DNA of 64,000 nt from assembly GCA_964388445.1 (NCBI GenBank), contig CAYMAI010000003.1, positions 186,001 to 250,000 on the forward strand, in the 5' to 3' direction. Positions 42,597 through 52,310 of this stretch are shown in pieces. A program made the translations under genes and the position numbers. Every line of letters starts with the position of its first letter. The first letter of the stretch is position 1. The notes below the pieces were generated by a model. The model was not told the origin of the DNA, did no database searches, and saw only the letters and a program-made list of their open reading frames with translations. The DNA comes from CAYMAI01 sp964388445 (GTDB lineage Bacteria; 4484-113; JAGGVC01).

Positions 42597-42640
42597 TCCG
42601 TGGATATACTACCAGCAAATGACGCTATGGCTGCGCCGTT

Positions 42641-43015
42641 TTAGTGCGATTTGTCCAAGGCTTCGTAGGCGGTCGCATCCATTAGTTCGTCCAACGATGC
42701 TGGATTGGCAATTTCGATTTCGAGAAGCCACCCGTCGCCCAACGGATCTTGATTAACTAGTTCGGGCCTGTCCTCGAGATTCGGATTGCCTCGCACTACT
42801 TTGAGAGCTACCGGCGCGAAGTACTCGCTGACAGCTTTTACGCTTTCGATTGCTCCAAGCGATTCGCCGGCCGCAAGTTCCGAGCCCTCATCGGGAAATT
42901 CGACGAACGTAATGTCGCCAAGCTCCGATTGGGCAAACTCGCTGATGCCAAGTCGGTATCTCCCGTCGAATTCAGCGATCCATTCGTGACTTTGCGTAAA
43001 GCGATATTCCGGCAT
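42641..43015 (-). CDS. gcvH: Glycine cleavage system H protein
   Basis: 124 residues. The lipoyl lysine K60 lies in AIESVKAVSEY, with the usual H protein core around it. It carries the aminomethyl group between P, T and L proteins. The start is ATG 43015, with GGAGG upstream; earlier codons are not conserved. It follows gcvT in the rpsA-coaE-slt-gcvT-gcvH run. GcvP and GcvL are not in the window. Confidence 0.95.
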   Translation of the reverse strand: MPEYRFTQSHEWIAEFDGRYRLGISEFAQSELGDITFVEFPDEGSELAAGESLGAIESVKAVSEYFAPVALKVVRGNPNLEDRPELVNQDPLGDGWLLEIEIANPASLDELMDATAYEALDKSH

Positions 43016-43060
43016 AATTCCTCCACACAATGAGTTATTCGAACTTGCTCCTTCGGAGCG

Positions 43061-44188
43061 TTACTCGGCGCGTTGATAGAACGGCAAATTCACGGTCTCG
43101 GCATTCACCCGCTGCCTGCGAACCTCCACAAGCAGCTTCTTTCCGGCCTCGCCGTAAGATGGCGGCAGATACGCAAGCGCAATGTTCAAACCCAAGGTAG
43201 GCGAAAACGCGCCACTGGTTACTGCGCCGATTTCGCGCCCTTCCGCGGTGAAAACCTTCGCTCCGTTACGGGGAATACCGTTTTTCCTGTCCGTAACCAG
43301 ACCGGCAATTTTGCGTGCGAGCCCGGCTTCGGATTGTTTAACCAAGAATTCCTTACCGACGAAATCACCTTTATCCAGTTTGACCGTCCACGAGAGACCG
43401 GCTTCGAATGGAGTAGTTGTATCGTCCAGCTCGTGTCCATAAAGTGAATAGGCCGCTTCGAGTCGCAGCGTGTCGCGGGCGCCGAGACCAATCGGAACGG
43501 CGCCGTACTTCGGCGCAAGCTCCATCAGTTCATCCCAAAGCCACTCCGCCCGCTCGTTAGGGACAATGAGTTCTGCTCCGCGCTCGCCGGTATATCCCGT
43601 CGTAGCAACAATAATGTCATTGCCGCGAACGGATTTTTCGAAAACACGAAATGGCCGGGTTTTTCGAATTTCAATCCCAAATTCCGCAAGCATTTCTACC
43701 GACGCCGGTCCCTGTAATGCAATAAGCGATGTTTCGTCGCTTACATTTGTCATTTGCACGCCGCCGGAAGGCAGGTGGGATCTAAACCAAGGAATATCGT
43801 TATCCACCCGGCTCGCATTAATGACCGCGAGAAATTTCTCCTTTCCGAGTTGATAAATTATGAGGTCGTCAACCACGCCACCCTCCGGCATGGTCAACAA
43901 AGTGTATTGGCATTTTCCTTCGGAAATCTTCGAAAGATCGTTGCAGGTAATCGATTGTAAGTAATCGTATGCCCCAGGCCCTTCGAAAAATACTTCGCCC
44001 ATATGCGACAAGTCGAAAATACCGGCTTTGGTCCGCACAGCAACGTGCTCGTCCACCATGCCCGTATACCACACGGGCATATCGAATCCGGCAAATTCGA
44101 TGATGCGCGCTCCCAATGCAACATGCTTGTCGTAAAGGGCCGTTCGTTTCACACTAGATTTAAGGTCGCCTTCCATCATAATCCTCAT
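43061..44188 (-). CDS. gcvT: Glycine cleavage system T protein (aminomethyltransferase)
   Basis: 375 residues. FDMPVWYTGMVDEHVAVR, DLSHMGEVFFEG and ARDTLRLEAAYSLYGHELDD are diagnostic. It transfers the methylene group to tetrahydrofolate. The start is taken as ATG 44188, 13 bases after the slt stop; an ATG at 44176 is possible too. It precedes gcvH by 45 bases in the same operon. Confidence 0.95.
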   Translation of the reverse strand: MRIMMEGDLKSSVKRTALYDKHVALGARIIEFAGFDMPVWYTGMVDEHVAVRTKAGIFDLSHMGEVFFEGPGAYDYLQSITCNDLSKISEGKCQYTLLTMPEGGVVDDLIIYQLGKEKFLAVINASRVDNDIPWFRSHLPSGGVQMTNVSDETSLIALQGPASVEMLAEFGIEIRKTRPFRVFEKSVRGNDIIVATTGYTGERGAELIVPNERAEWLWDELMELAPKYGAVPIGLGARDTLRLEAAYSLYGHELDDTTTPFEAGLSWTVKLDKGDFVGKEFLVKQSEAGLARKIAGLVTDRKNGIPRNGAKVFTAEGREIGAVTSGAFSPTLGLNIALAYLPPSYGEAGKKLLVEVRRQRVNAETVNLPFYQRAE

Positions 44189-44201
44189 TGAACACACCGC
44201 A

Positions 44202-45350
44202 TTATCCCGCAAGTTTGGAGTAGAGCGATTTCACTTTGCGGACGTAATTTTGAGTTTCCTTATACGGCGGAACGCCGCCGTACTTTTTGACCGCTCCCGG
44301 CCCGGCATTATACGCCGCAAGAACGAGGTCGAGTGAATCACGCCTGCCTTGATACCTGTAAAACTCCCGTTCGAGATAACGGACACATACCCAAATGTTT
44401 TGAACCGGCTCGTACGGGTCACGGATCCCGAAGCTTTTCGCGGTAGCGGGCATCAGTTGCCCTAGGCCCATTGCGCCTTTCGGACTTGTGGCACGCGGAT
44501 TAAATGCGCTTTCCGCATGTATCAATGCGACCACCAATCTCGCGTCTATGCCGGTTTGGCCGCTGAAAGTTAGAATCGAACGGGCTATCAAAAGTGCCGT
44601 GCGTTCGTCTAGGCGTTTGTTGAATCCCCGAATCGCATCGACGTAGGCCTGTTCGTATGGAAACGATTTAAGTTGGCGGTCAAGTTCGTTCATTCTAGGC
44701 AGCTTACTATTGAAACCTGATATATCGTCGTGAGTAAGTGGTAATCCGCCGGATTCAAGGTCGCCACCCCTGTTTCCAGCTGTTAAAATCGATTTGTATT
44801 TTTCCCGAAAAACGACGTAAAACCTATCGAAGCTATCTCGGTTTTGACTTCTGTTCGGACCTGCCCAATATCTGATTACTGCGTTCTTCAAAGTCCTGTC
44901 GATATAAGCTGAGGCCCGGTTGGTATCGTCCAAAGCCATACGCATCGTGCTAATTGCATTCGGAAGATCGTCCCAAACGGGAGGCGCATCGACCTTATCG
45001 TACGAATAAACCCGCTTCAGCTCCATTACGCTCGACCACTGGCGGGAAAAAGCTTGCGCTGGGTAAAGACTCATTTCTGCGGACACGAACGCCACGGAAA
45101 AATCCATATCGAGCCCGTATCTGCTGGCGTTAAGCTCGATTTCCTCTAGCATACCGTCTATTTCGGAAGTAGTAAGCGCAGGACGAGCCCATCTTATTGC
45201 CTTTTGATGAGCGTTTAAATCGGTGTCTGAACTTGCACCGGTTTGTGCGGAGACGGAAGAACCATTTGTCATTAATAAAGCAATAAAAAATCCCGCCGAG
45301 GCAATCGCCGGAAGTTTGGCGAAAGCATCCAAAGACATACCGAATTTCAC
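44202..45350 (-). CDS. Lytic transglycosylase (SLT domain)
   Basis: 382 residues. A signal peptide is expected at the N-terminus (LPAIASAGFFIALLMT). A helical middle leads to the C-terminal SLT domain (about 265-380) with catalytic Glu in IHAESAFNPRATSPKGA, GLGQLMPATA and LAAYNAGPGAVKKYGG. It cleaves glycan strands. Its GTG start lies within coaE (overlap of four bases, GTGA), so the pair is translationally coupled. Confidence 0.9.
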   Translation of the reverse strand: MKFGMSLDAFAKLPAIASAGFFIALLMTNGSSVSAQTGASSDTDLNAHQKAIRWARPALTTSEIDGMLEEIELNASRYGLDMDFSVAFVSAEMSLYPAQAFSRQWSSVMELKRVYSYDKVDAPPVWDDLPNAISTMRMALDDTNRASAYIDRTLKNAVIRYWAGPNRSQNRDSFDRFYVVFREKYKSILTAGNRGGDLESGGLPLTHDDISGFNSKLPRMNELDRQLKSFPYEQAYVDAIRGFNKRLDERTALLIARSILTFSGQTGIDARLVVALIHAESAFNPRATSPKGAMGLGQLMPATAKSFGIRDPYEPVQNIWVCVRYLEREFYRYQGRRDSLDLVLAAYNAGPGAVKKYGGVPPYKETQNYVRKVKSLYSKLAG

Positions 45351-45973
45351 TTGACATCACCATCCACTCCGCTTGTGACTGCTTCGCTAGCTTCGCTTTT
45401 GGCCCAAATCTCCCTAACTTGTTCACGCAAAGCATCGAGCGTACCGTCGTTTTCGATGATTACGTCCGCGTATTTCGCTTTTTCCGTAAGCGGCATTTGG
45501 GCATTAATCCTGCGCATCGCGTCAATCCCCGAAATGCCATCACGCTGTTTGAGGCGTTTGATAATCGTGGTTTCTTTCGAGCGAACCACCCATACCCGGT
45601 CAACCAAATCTACGAGGTTTGCTTCGATTAGAAGTGGCGCCACTATAACGAGAGTTTCGCTTTTCTTTTTGGCTTTTGCCGCTTCCGTTTTAAGCCGAGA
45701 AATAATGAGCGGGTGAAGTATGGTTTCAAGCCTAGCCCGGTCGCGAGGAGACGCGAAAATGATCGCGGCAAGTTTCTTTCTGTCCAGGCTTCCGTCCGCG
45801 CCGACAATCTGATTGCCGAAAGATTGCTTGATGGCATCGAGAGCCGGGCTGCCTTTCTGAACGAACTCCCGCGCCAAAACGTCGCAATCGACGACGCGCG
45901 CGCCGAGAAGCTCCAGAGTTTCAGCCACGATGGACTTTCCGCAGGCGATACCACCCGTAAGTCCGATTATCAT
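45347..45973 (-). CDS. coaE: Dephospho-CoA kinase
   Basis: 208 residues. GLTGGIACGKSIVAETL is the P-loop, DCDVLAREFV and LHPLIISRL follow, and the lid residues are present. It phosphorylates dephospho-CoA in the last step of CoA synthesis. It starts three bases after rpsA and overlaps slt. Confidence 0.94.
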   Translation of the reverse strand: MIIGLTGGIACGKSIVAETLELLGARVVDCDVLAREFVQKGSPALDAIKQSFGNQIVGADGSLDRKKLAAIIFASPRDRARLETILHPLIISRLKTEAAKAKKKSETLVIVAPLLIEANLVDLVDRVWVVRSKETTIIKRLKQRDGISGIDAMRRINAQMPLTEKAKYADVIIENDGTLDALREQVREIWAKSEASEAVTSGVDGDVK

Positions 45974-45976
45974 CTC

Positions 45977-47716
45977 TCAGTCACCTTTAAGGGACTCGTC
46001 CGCTCCGTTTTCGTTCGAGGGCTCTTCAACGGCCGGTTCGGATGTCTCTTCAGATGCTGCAAGTTCTACTTCCTCGCTTTCAAAAGGATCTCCGGCCGCT
46101 TCATCCGAATCGCCGGATTCTACGAAGTTTTCCGCGTCCGGCCGTTCGTTATCGCTTTCGGGAGATTCGCCGTTGTCATCTTCCGTTGCAGCCGGACTTT
46201 CCTCGGATTCCTGTTCGATTTCGGGTTTTGCATCCGATTCGCCGGAAGATTCCGCAGGAGACGAATCCAGGGCCGCTTCGCTTTCGGAGGGCAATTCCGG
46301 CGAAGATTCCTCGGCACGTTCTTCCACCGAAGATGGCGTAAGGCCGCTCTTCGATAACAAATCTCCCAAAGTCATTGCAACCGCGGTCGGCTTAGCTTCT
46401 TCGGTACTGATTCTGACGTCCTGAACCGTTTCGTCGGCGTATCTGTCCAGAGTTTGCCTAATTGAAAGTTTGATTTTCCTTCTTTGGCTGTCGATGTTAA
46501 TTACTTGAGCCTTGACGACATCGCCGTCAGCGTGCAGCTTGCTCGGATGTTCGATGCGTTCGTGAGATATTTCGCTTATCGGAATGAAGCCCTCATAGGA
46601 ATCGTCGATAGTAACGACCATTCCGCCGTTGTTCATTTCCTTTACGGTAACGTCAAGTCTTTCTCCGACGGCATACTTTTCGTGAACCGCATCCCAGGGA
46701 TCTTTATCCAGCTGCTTGATTGAAAGGCTAACCCTTCTGTCTCGAAGATTGACGCTCAACACCTTAACGCGTGTCTTTTGTCCGGAACGAAGAACGTCCT
46801 GAACTTTTTCGAATCTGGCGTATGAAATTTCACTGATATGAACGAGACCGACGACACCGTTCGGAAGGCGAATAAACGCCCCGAACTCGGTCATATTTTC
46901 GACAACGCCCTCGTAATCTTCGCCCTCGACGATTTCGAGTATCGGGTCCGAATAAGTATCTTTTCTCGACAGGCCTACTCTGCCATTTTCACGATCTACG
47001 CTGATTACTTTTACTCGGATTTTATCTCCGACTTTGCAGACCGAAGCAGGCGCCTTGATGTGATCGTGGCTCATTTCGCTGATATGAAGCAATCCGACCA
47101 CGTGGTCGGTAATTTTCACGAAGGCGCCGAACGCCGAAAGCTTCTCCACTTTGCCTTCAACTTCCATTCCAATCTGGATGTTTTCGTATTCCTGCTCAAT
47201 CTTTCGCTTCTTTTCGGCGATAATAAGCGGCTTGCGCGAGAAAACGACCTTTTTCTTTTTTGAGTCGAATTCAGCGATGACTACTTCCGTAAAATCGCCG
47301 GATTTGGGTTCTTCGTGAAAGTTTTTCTCGTGAATGAACCCTGTAGCGACCCGGTATGCCTCCGCCATATAGCCGTTTGCGACCTTGCGCGCCAACCGGA
47401 CTTTAATGGTGTTTTGACTTTTGTAGTCCTTTTCAAGCGCCGCCCAACCTCGTTCGTAATCGAGCGCTTTTTTGGAAAGGAAATAAACGCCGTCTTTGAA
47501 CCCGATTATCTTCGCCTCGATGTCCGAACCTGCATTGATCTCCGGAATATCGTCCGTAACGACTTTTCCGTAATCAAGCCGCGCTTCAGTTTTGGTGCCG
47601 ATATCAACAAAAATCCCCTCCTCGTTGATTTGCACCACTTTTCCGCGGACAACGCTGCCCACCGTGTAGTTCACGGGTAGGCTTTTGTCCACCATATCGC
47701 CATAACTGTCAACCAT
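45977..47716 (-). CDS. rpsA: Ribosomal protein S1-like RNA-binding protein, five S1 repeats and acidic tail
   Basis: 579 residues. Five S1 (OB-fold) repeats: VVRGKVVQINEEGIFVDIG, a divergent second (VRLARKVANGYMAEAYRV), then GKVEKLSAFGAFVKI, GVVENMTEFGAFIRL and VTVKEMNNGGMVVTI. The last ~120 residues are very acidic (long runs of E, S, P and D), unlike E. coli S1. It promotes mRNA binding to the ribosome, of note in a genome with many leaderless mRNAs. ATG 47716 has GGAGG upstream; earlier in-frame ATGs lie before the promoter. Confidence 0.88.
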   Translation of the reverse strand: MVDSYGDMVDKSLPVNYTVGSVVRGKVVQINEEGIFVDIGTKTEARLDYGKVVTDDIPEINAGSDIEAKIIGFKDGVYFLSKKALDYERGWAALEKDYKSQNTIKVRLARKVANGYMAEAYRVATGFIHEKNFHEEPKSGDFTEVVIAEFDSKKKKVVFSRKPLIIAEKKRKIEQEYENIQIGMEVEGKVEKLSAFGAFVKITDHVVGLLHISEMSHDHIKAPASVCKVGDKIRVKVISVDRENGRVGLSRKDTYSDPILEIVEGEDYEGVVENMTEFGAFIRLPNGVVGLVHISEISYARFEKVQDVLRSGQKTRVKVLSVNLRDRRVSLSIKQLDKDPWDAVHEKYAVGERLDVTVKEMNNGGMVVTIDDSYEGFIPISEISHERIEHPSKLHADGDVVKAQVINIDSQRRKIKLSIRQTLDRYADETVQDVRISTEEAKPTAVAMTLGDLLSKSGLTPSSVEERAEESSPELPSESEAALDSSPAESSGESDAKPEIEQESEESPAATEDDNGESPESDNERPDAENFVESGDSDEAAGDPFESEEVELAASEETSEPAVEEPSNENGADESLKGD

Positions 47717-47758
47717 CAACAACGCCTCCAACGACAACTGCCGACACTCAAGCGTTAA

Positions 47759-47788
47759 ATAATAGCACCTGCAGGAGCGCTTTGTAAA
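47759..47788 (-). promoter_or_regulatory. Promoter of the rpsA operon
   Basis: TTTACA (47783-47788), 18-base spacer, TATTAT (47759-47764) on the minus strand. The transcript has a leader of about 36 bases with a Shine-Dalgarno sequence. Confidence 0.55.
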
Positions 47789-47893
47789 TAATATCGATGC
47801 AAATTTATACGGATTTAGACGAACTTGGCGTGCGATCATAGAAAAAACCTCATTTCACATAGGCAACCGGCTGTTTTTATTTCAAATCCGCAT

Positions 47894-47924
47894 TGAAACA
47901 ACATCTTGAATATTCCGGTATAAA
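47894..47924 (+). promoter_or_regulatory. Candidate MerR-type promoter/operator ahead of the suf regulator
   Basis: TTGAAA (47894-47899) and TATAAA (47919-47924) are 19 bases apart, the over-long spacing used by MerR-regulated promoters. A palindrome GAATATTC (47908-47915) lies inside the spacer. That fits autoregulation by the MerR-type gene product. Confidence 0.45.
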
Positions 47925-47978
47925 CTTTTACGTTAACGGAAAGGTTGGCGCGGTAATCGTAAGTTCTTTAGAGGTCGA

Positions 47979-48470
47979 ATGGATGGAGTTTTAAAAATCG
48001 GCGAGTTGTCTGAATTGAGCGGAATGACCGCAAGGTCCATCCGTTACTATGAAGAACTCGGTTTGCTCAAGCCCGTCGCCCGCTCGAACGGCAAATTCAG
48101 GCTGTACGACAGGTCGTCGCTAACCAGGCTCGAATACATCAGGCGGCTTACCGAAGTGGGCCTTTCGCTTTCGGACATTATTCGGTTGTTTAAGGTTTGG
48201 GAAGTGAGTCTTTCAGGCGAATCGAGGCGTGACGAGATTGTGAGATTAATCGCGGAATACAGAATCGAAGTTGAAAAGCGCAAAGCGGCGGTAGAGCTTG
48301 TTGAGCGCGAGCTAAATCTCATCTGCGAGATAGTAAAAGGCTGCGAGGGATGTTCCGCCCTGCCCGTTCCGCAAAATTGCCTGGAATGCTCTACTGTTTG
48401 CGAGCACGGAGAGCTGCCGGAGCTTGTGGAAATCTGGCGCGCAAGCGCCGCAAAAACCAGTTTGAACTAA
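47979..48470 (+). CDS. MerR-family regulator with C-terminal cysteine cluster, suf-linked
   Basis: 163 residues. The N-terminus is a MerR helix-turn-helix (LKIGELSELSGMTARSIRYYEELGLL), followed by a long dimerisation helix (about 80-115). The C-terminal end has C122, C125, C134, C137 and C141 (CEGCSALPVPQNCLECSTVC), which could hold an Fe-S cluster or a metal, plus C116. It lies 31 bases before sufC, so it probably regulates the suf genes by sensing cluster status or oxidative stress, like SoxR or IscR in logic but of different family. AGAGG precedes the ATG. Confidence 0.8.
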   Translation: MDGVLKIGELSELSGMTARSIRYYEELGLLKPVARSNGKFRLYDRSSLTRLEYIRRLTEVGLSLSDIIRLFKVWEVSLSGESRRDEIVRLIAEYRIEVEKRKAAVELVERELNLICEIVKGCEGCSALPVPQNCLECSTVCEHGELPELVEIWRASAAKTSLN

Positions 48471-48501
48471 TTCTCCGGCATTGCCGGATTTGGAGAGTCG
48501 A

Positions 48502-49263
48502 ATGTTGAAGATTGTAGATTTGAAGGTCGAAATCGCCGGGACAGAAATCCTGCGCGGCGTTAATCTGGAAGTTGGTCCTGGCGAAATACATGCCGTAATG
48601 GGGCCTAACGGTTCTGGCAAAAGCACGCTTGCCAAAGTGCTTGCGGGCGACCCCGGTTACGAAGTTACCAGCGGCAGCGTGATGTATAAAGACGGCGATT
48701 TGTTCGAAATGGAACCAGACGAAAGGGCGCGGGAAGGAATATTTCTTGCCTTTCAATATCCGAGCGAGATTCCCGGCGTTACGATTCAGAACTTCCTGCG
48801 CACGGCCATTAATGCGCGGCGTGAGGATGAAATCCCAGTTTTCAAGTTTTACACGCTTCTGAAGGAAAAGTTGAATCTGCTGCAGCTCGACGAGTCTTTC
48901 GCCTCCCGATATTTGAACGACGGATTCAGCGGCGGCGAGAAAAAGAGAACGGAAATTTTGCAAATGGCCATCCTCGAACCGGAGCTTGCGGTTTTGGACG
49001 AAACCGACAGCGGTCTCGACGTTGACGCTCTCAAAATCGTCTCGAACGGCGTGCTCGGAATTTTCGAGAAGAAAAAGGAAATGGGCGTTTTGCTAATAAC
49101 CCACTACCAGCGGATTCTTAACTACATTAAACCTCATTACGTCCATATAATGATGAATGGACGCATTGTCAAAAGCGGCGGGCCGGAGCTTGCGCTGGAA
49201 ATAGAAAACGAGGGCTACGACAAAATCAAGGCGGAAGTCTACGAAGGCGCCGCGTCCGCGTAA
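48502..49263 (+). CDS. sufC: Fe-S assembly ATPase SufC
   Basis: 253 residues. Walker A GPNGSGKST, the ABC signature FSGGEKKR and Walker B LAVLDETDSGLD (the SufC type, D-E-T-D-S) are present. SufC is the ATPase of the SufBCD scaffold. ATG 48502 follows TTGGAGAG; a TTG seven codons earlier is less likely. It precedes sufB by 53 bases. Confidence 0.96.
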   Translation: MLKIVDLKVEIAGTEILRGVNLEVGPGEIHAVMGPNGSGKSTLAKVLAGDPGYEVTSGSVMYKDGDLFEMEPDERAREGIFLAFQYPSEIPGVTIQNFLRTAINARREDEIPVFKFYTLLKEKLNLLQLDESFASRYLNDGFSGGEKKRTEILQMAILEPELAVLDETDSGLDVDALKIVSNGVLGIFEKKKEMGVLLITHYQRILNYIKPHYVHIMMNGRIVKSGGPELALEIENEGYDKIKAEVYEGAASA

Positions 49264-49316
49264 TGTGCTGCTTAAAACCGGACCGGCTTCAAACCGGTTC
49301 GGCAAGGAGATAGTTT

Positions 49317-50735
49317 ATGACCGATGTAAAGCTTAAAGAAAAGGAAAAAGGAATCGAGCTTGGCGCTTACAAATATGGTTTCTTCGATGAAGTGGAGTAC
49401 GCGCACAAAGCAGAGCCCGGATTAAAAGAAAGCACGGTCCATATGATCAGCGACCTCAAGGGGGAGCCAAATTGGATGCGCGAATTCAGGCTGCGCGCAC
49501 TCATGCACTTTTTCGAGCGTCCGATGCCAACTTGGGGCGGCGACCTAACGAGAATCGACTTCGATAAAATCTACTACTACCTGAAACCCGATAGCTCTCA
49601 TGCTCGAAGCTGGGACGACGTCCCCGAAAAGATCAAAAACACATTCGACCGTCTCGGAATTCCGGAAGCGGAAAAAGAGCAACTTGCTGGCGTCGGCGCG
49701 CAGTACGACAGCGAGGTCGTCTATCATAATCTCAAAGGCAAGTGGGCCGACCAAGGCGTTGTTTTCTTGGATATGGATTCGGGACTGCGGGAATACGAGG
49801 ACCTTGTCAAAGAATATTTCGGCACGATAATTCCGCCGGAAGACAACAAGTTTGCCGCCCTCAACAGCGCGGTATGGAGCGGCGGCTCGTTCGTATACGT
49901 TCCCAAGGGCGTCAAAGTGGAAATCCCGCTGCAGGCGTATTTCAGAATCAACGCCAAGAACGCCGGGCAGTTCGAACGCACGCTTATAATCGCCGACGAA
50001 GGAAGCGACGTTCACTACGTCGAAGGATGTACGGCGCCTGTCTATACGACGGACGCGCTGCACAGCGCGGTCGTGGAAATCATCGTGAAAGAAGGCGCTC
50101 GCGTTCGATATACTACGGTGCAGAATTGGTCTCACGACGTTTACAATCTTGTTACTAAACGCTCGGTTGTGCATGCTCACGGCGTGATGGAATGGGTGGA
50201 CTGCAATATCGGCAGCCAGCTGACAATGAAATATCCCGCGTGCTATCTTGTCGGCGAAGGCGCACATGGTGAAGTTCTTTCGATCGCGTACGCAGGACCG
50301 GATCAACATCAAGACGCCGGAGCGAAAATCGTTCATGCCGCGCCGCGCACAACGAGCAGAATCACAAGCAAGTCGATAAGCAAAGGCAGCGGGCGCGCAA
50401 GCTATCGCGGCCTCTTAAAGGTGCACAAGGGCGCGGAATTCGCCAAGTCGAACGTAGAATGCGATGCTCTGCTTATGGATTCCGAAGCTCGAACCGACAC
50501 TTACCCCTATATCGAAGTGGAAGAAGACACGGCGACAATCGGTCACGAAGCAAGAGTAAGCAAAGTGTCTGAGGAGCAGCTTTTTTACTTGCAGAGCAGA
50601 GGCATAGACGAGGACACCGCGCTGGCGCTTATCATCAACGGATTCCTCGAACCCGTTACGAAAGAACTTCCCCTGGAATACGCGGTCGAAATGAACCGGC
50701 TGATTCAACTCGAAATGGAAGGCAGCGTAGGCTAA
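49317..50735 (+). CDS. sufB: Fe-S scaffold protein SufB
   Basis: 472 residues. FDEVEYAHKAEPGL, YVPKGVKVEIPLQAYFRIN, the VEGCTAPVYTTDALHSAVVEI stretch and RGLLKVHKGAE are SufB hallmarks. AAGGAG just before ATG 49317 is excellent. It forms the SufBCD scaffold with sufC upstream and sufD downstream. Confidence 0.97.
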   Translation: MTDVKLKEKEKGIELGAYKYGFFDEVEYAHKAEPGLKESTVHMISDLKGEPNWMREFRLRALMHFFERPMPTWGGDLTRIDFDKIYYYLKPDSSHARSWDDVPEKIKNTFDRLGIPEAEKEQLAGVGAQYDSEVVYHNLKGKWADQGVVFLDMDSGLREYEDLVKEYFGTIIPPEDNKFAALNSAVWSGGSFVYVPKGVKVEIPLQAYFRINAKNAGQFERTLIIADEGSDVHYVEGCTAPVYTTDALHSAVVEIIVKEGARVRYTTVQNWSHDVYNLVTKRSVVHAHGVMEWVDCNIGSQLTMKYPACYLVGEGAHGEVLSIAYAGPDQHQDAGAKIVHAAPRTTSRITSKSISKGSGRASYRGLLKVHKGAEFAKSNVECDALLMDSEARTDTYPYIEVEEDTATIGHEARVSKVSEEQLFYLQSRGIDEDTALALIINGFLEPVTKELPLEYAVEMNRLIQLEMEGSVG

Positions 50736-50833
50736 TTCGATACGATGCCCCGCTTTTGCAGGTTGTTGCTTGTTGTAATAAACTCGACACGGCTTTGAAA
50801 TTCGCAACGGGCCGTTTCGAAAATGGTGGATGA

Positions 50834-52156
50834 ATGAGTACGGAAACGATTGAAAAATTTGCCGAATCCGGCGCGGCGAAAGCCATTTCCGACAGGAACG
50901 GCGAGCCAAACTGGGTTCTCGAAAAGAGGCTCCAGTCCCTTGCAGCGTTCGAAGCTACGCCCTTCCCGACCACACGGGACGAAGCGTGGCGCTATACCGA
51001 CATTCGGAAAATAAGTTGGAACGGGCTGGAACTTACCAACGGAGCGGGCGCATCGTGCGACGAATCGCAGAGGGTGAAGGCGCTCGAAGGATTCGAGGAA
51101 TTGTCGGACCAGGCTGCAGTTACCATAAATTGCGATGGCGCATGCGGTTTTTGGAACATCCCGAAATCTTGGCAAGAGCGCGGAGTACAGGTTTACGACT
51201 GGCAAACCGCCTTGCGCAAAGCTCCGGATTTCCTGCGCAAGCATTTTATGCAGGACGTATTGCCGAACATGTTCGACAAATTCACCGCGCTTCATGGCGG
51301 CTTGTTGAACTCCGCCACTATAGTCCACGTTCCAAAAGGCATCGCCCTCGACGAGCCGTTAATCAACGTGAATTGGCACACCTCGCCTCGCATGCTTTTA
51401 ATGCCTCATCTACTTGTGGTAATGGAGGAAAACTCCCAGCTTCGCATACTAGATATTTTCAAGGGAACCGGCGAAAATTCCGTCCATATACCCGCTTTCG
51501 AGTTTTCGCTCGCACCGGCAGCGAACCTGAAGTACATCCGTTTGCAGCAACTCCCGCTTTCGTCCATTTCGCTTGGCTATCAGCGGGCGCTGGTTTCACG
51601 CGACGCGCATATAACTACCGGCGTGGTCAACCTTGGCGGAAGCCTGGTCCGCGACGCCATTCAGGCAAAAATCACGGGCACCGGCTCTACGGCGAGATTG
51701 CTCGGCGCTTACGTTGCGGGCGAAGGTCAGCACTTCGACCACTACACGCTGCAAGAGCATGCGGCGGGCCACGCGATGAGCGATTTGCTTTTCAAAGGCG
51801 CGATGAGCGGAAACGGGCGATCGGTGTTCAACGGCAAGATTATCGTGTATCCCGACGCACAAAAAACCGACGCATATCAGAAAAACCGCAATTTGATACT
51901 CTCTAAAGGCGCACGTGCCGATTCGATTCCACAGCTTGAAATAGCCGCCGACGATGTCAAGTGCAGTCATGGGGCGACGATGAGCCGCGTTCAGGAACAT
52001 GAGTTGTTTTACCTGATGAGCCGGGGAATAACTCGCAGAATGGCCGAGGAGCTTCTTATATTCGGCTTTATCGACGAAGTGCTGGATAAATTCGAATGGC
52101 GTGACATCGCTTACCCGATTGAATGCAGAATCAGCCAACGCATCAAAGAATGGTAG
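50834..52156 (+). CDS. sufD: Fe-S scaffold protein SufD
   Basis: 440 residues, SufB/SufD family: NGEPNWVLEKRLQSLAAFEATPFP at the N-terminal region, HVPKGIALDEPL and VKCSHGATMSRVQEHELFYLMSRGI near the C-terminus. It lacks the SufB-specific cysteine-rich catalytic pattern and is the SufD partner. GGTGG lies before the ATG. No cysteine desulfurase (SufS) or SufU/SufE follows. Confidence 0.93.
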   Translation: MSTETIEKFAESGAAKAISDRNGEPNWVLEKRLQSLAAFEATPFPTTRDEAWRYTDIRKISWNGLELTNGAGASCDESQRVKALEGFEELSDQAAVTINCDGACGFWNIPKSWQERGVQVYDWQTALRKAPDFLRKHFMQDVLPNMFDKFTALHGGLLNSATIVHVPKGIALDEPLINVNWHTSPRMLLMPHLLVVMEENSQLRILDIFKGTGENSVHIPAFEFSLAPAANLKYIRLQQLPLSSISLGYQRALVSRDAHITTGVVNLGGSLVRDAIQAKITGTGSTARLLGAYVAGEGQHFDHYTLQEHAAGHAMSDLLFKGAMSGNGRSVFNGKIIVYPDAQKTDAYQKNRNLILSKGARADSIPQLEIAADDVKCSHGATMSRVQEHELFYLMSRGITRRMAEELLIFGFIDEVLDKFEWRDIAYPIECRISQRIKEW

Positions 52157-52310
52157 TTAGAACCTTGGACATTTCCCCCGGTATCGTTAATCCAGATTCG
52201 CCGGCGCATTTCCCATTACAAATATTAATGGAAATGCAAAAGCTCGCACAAATGCCGTTGAATATGCCGAATACACATTTCAACATTCTTCGATGGAGTT
52301 TAAGCGAAAA

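Noticed and set aside
49545..50336. 263-codon minus-strand frame inside sufB
   Set aside because: sufB is intact and diagnostic; the antisense frame has no signals.
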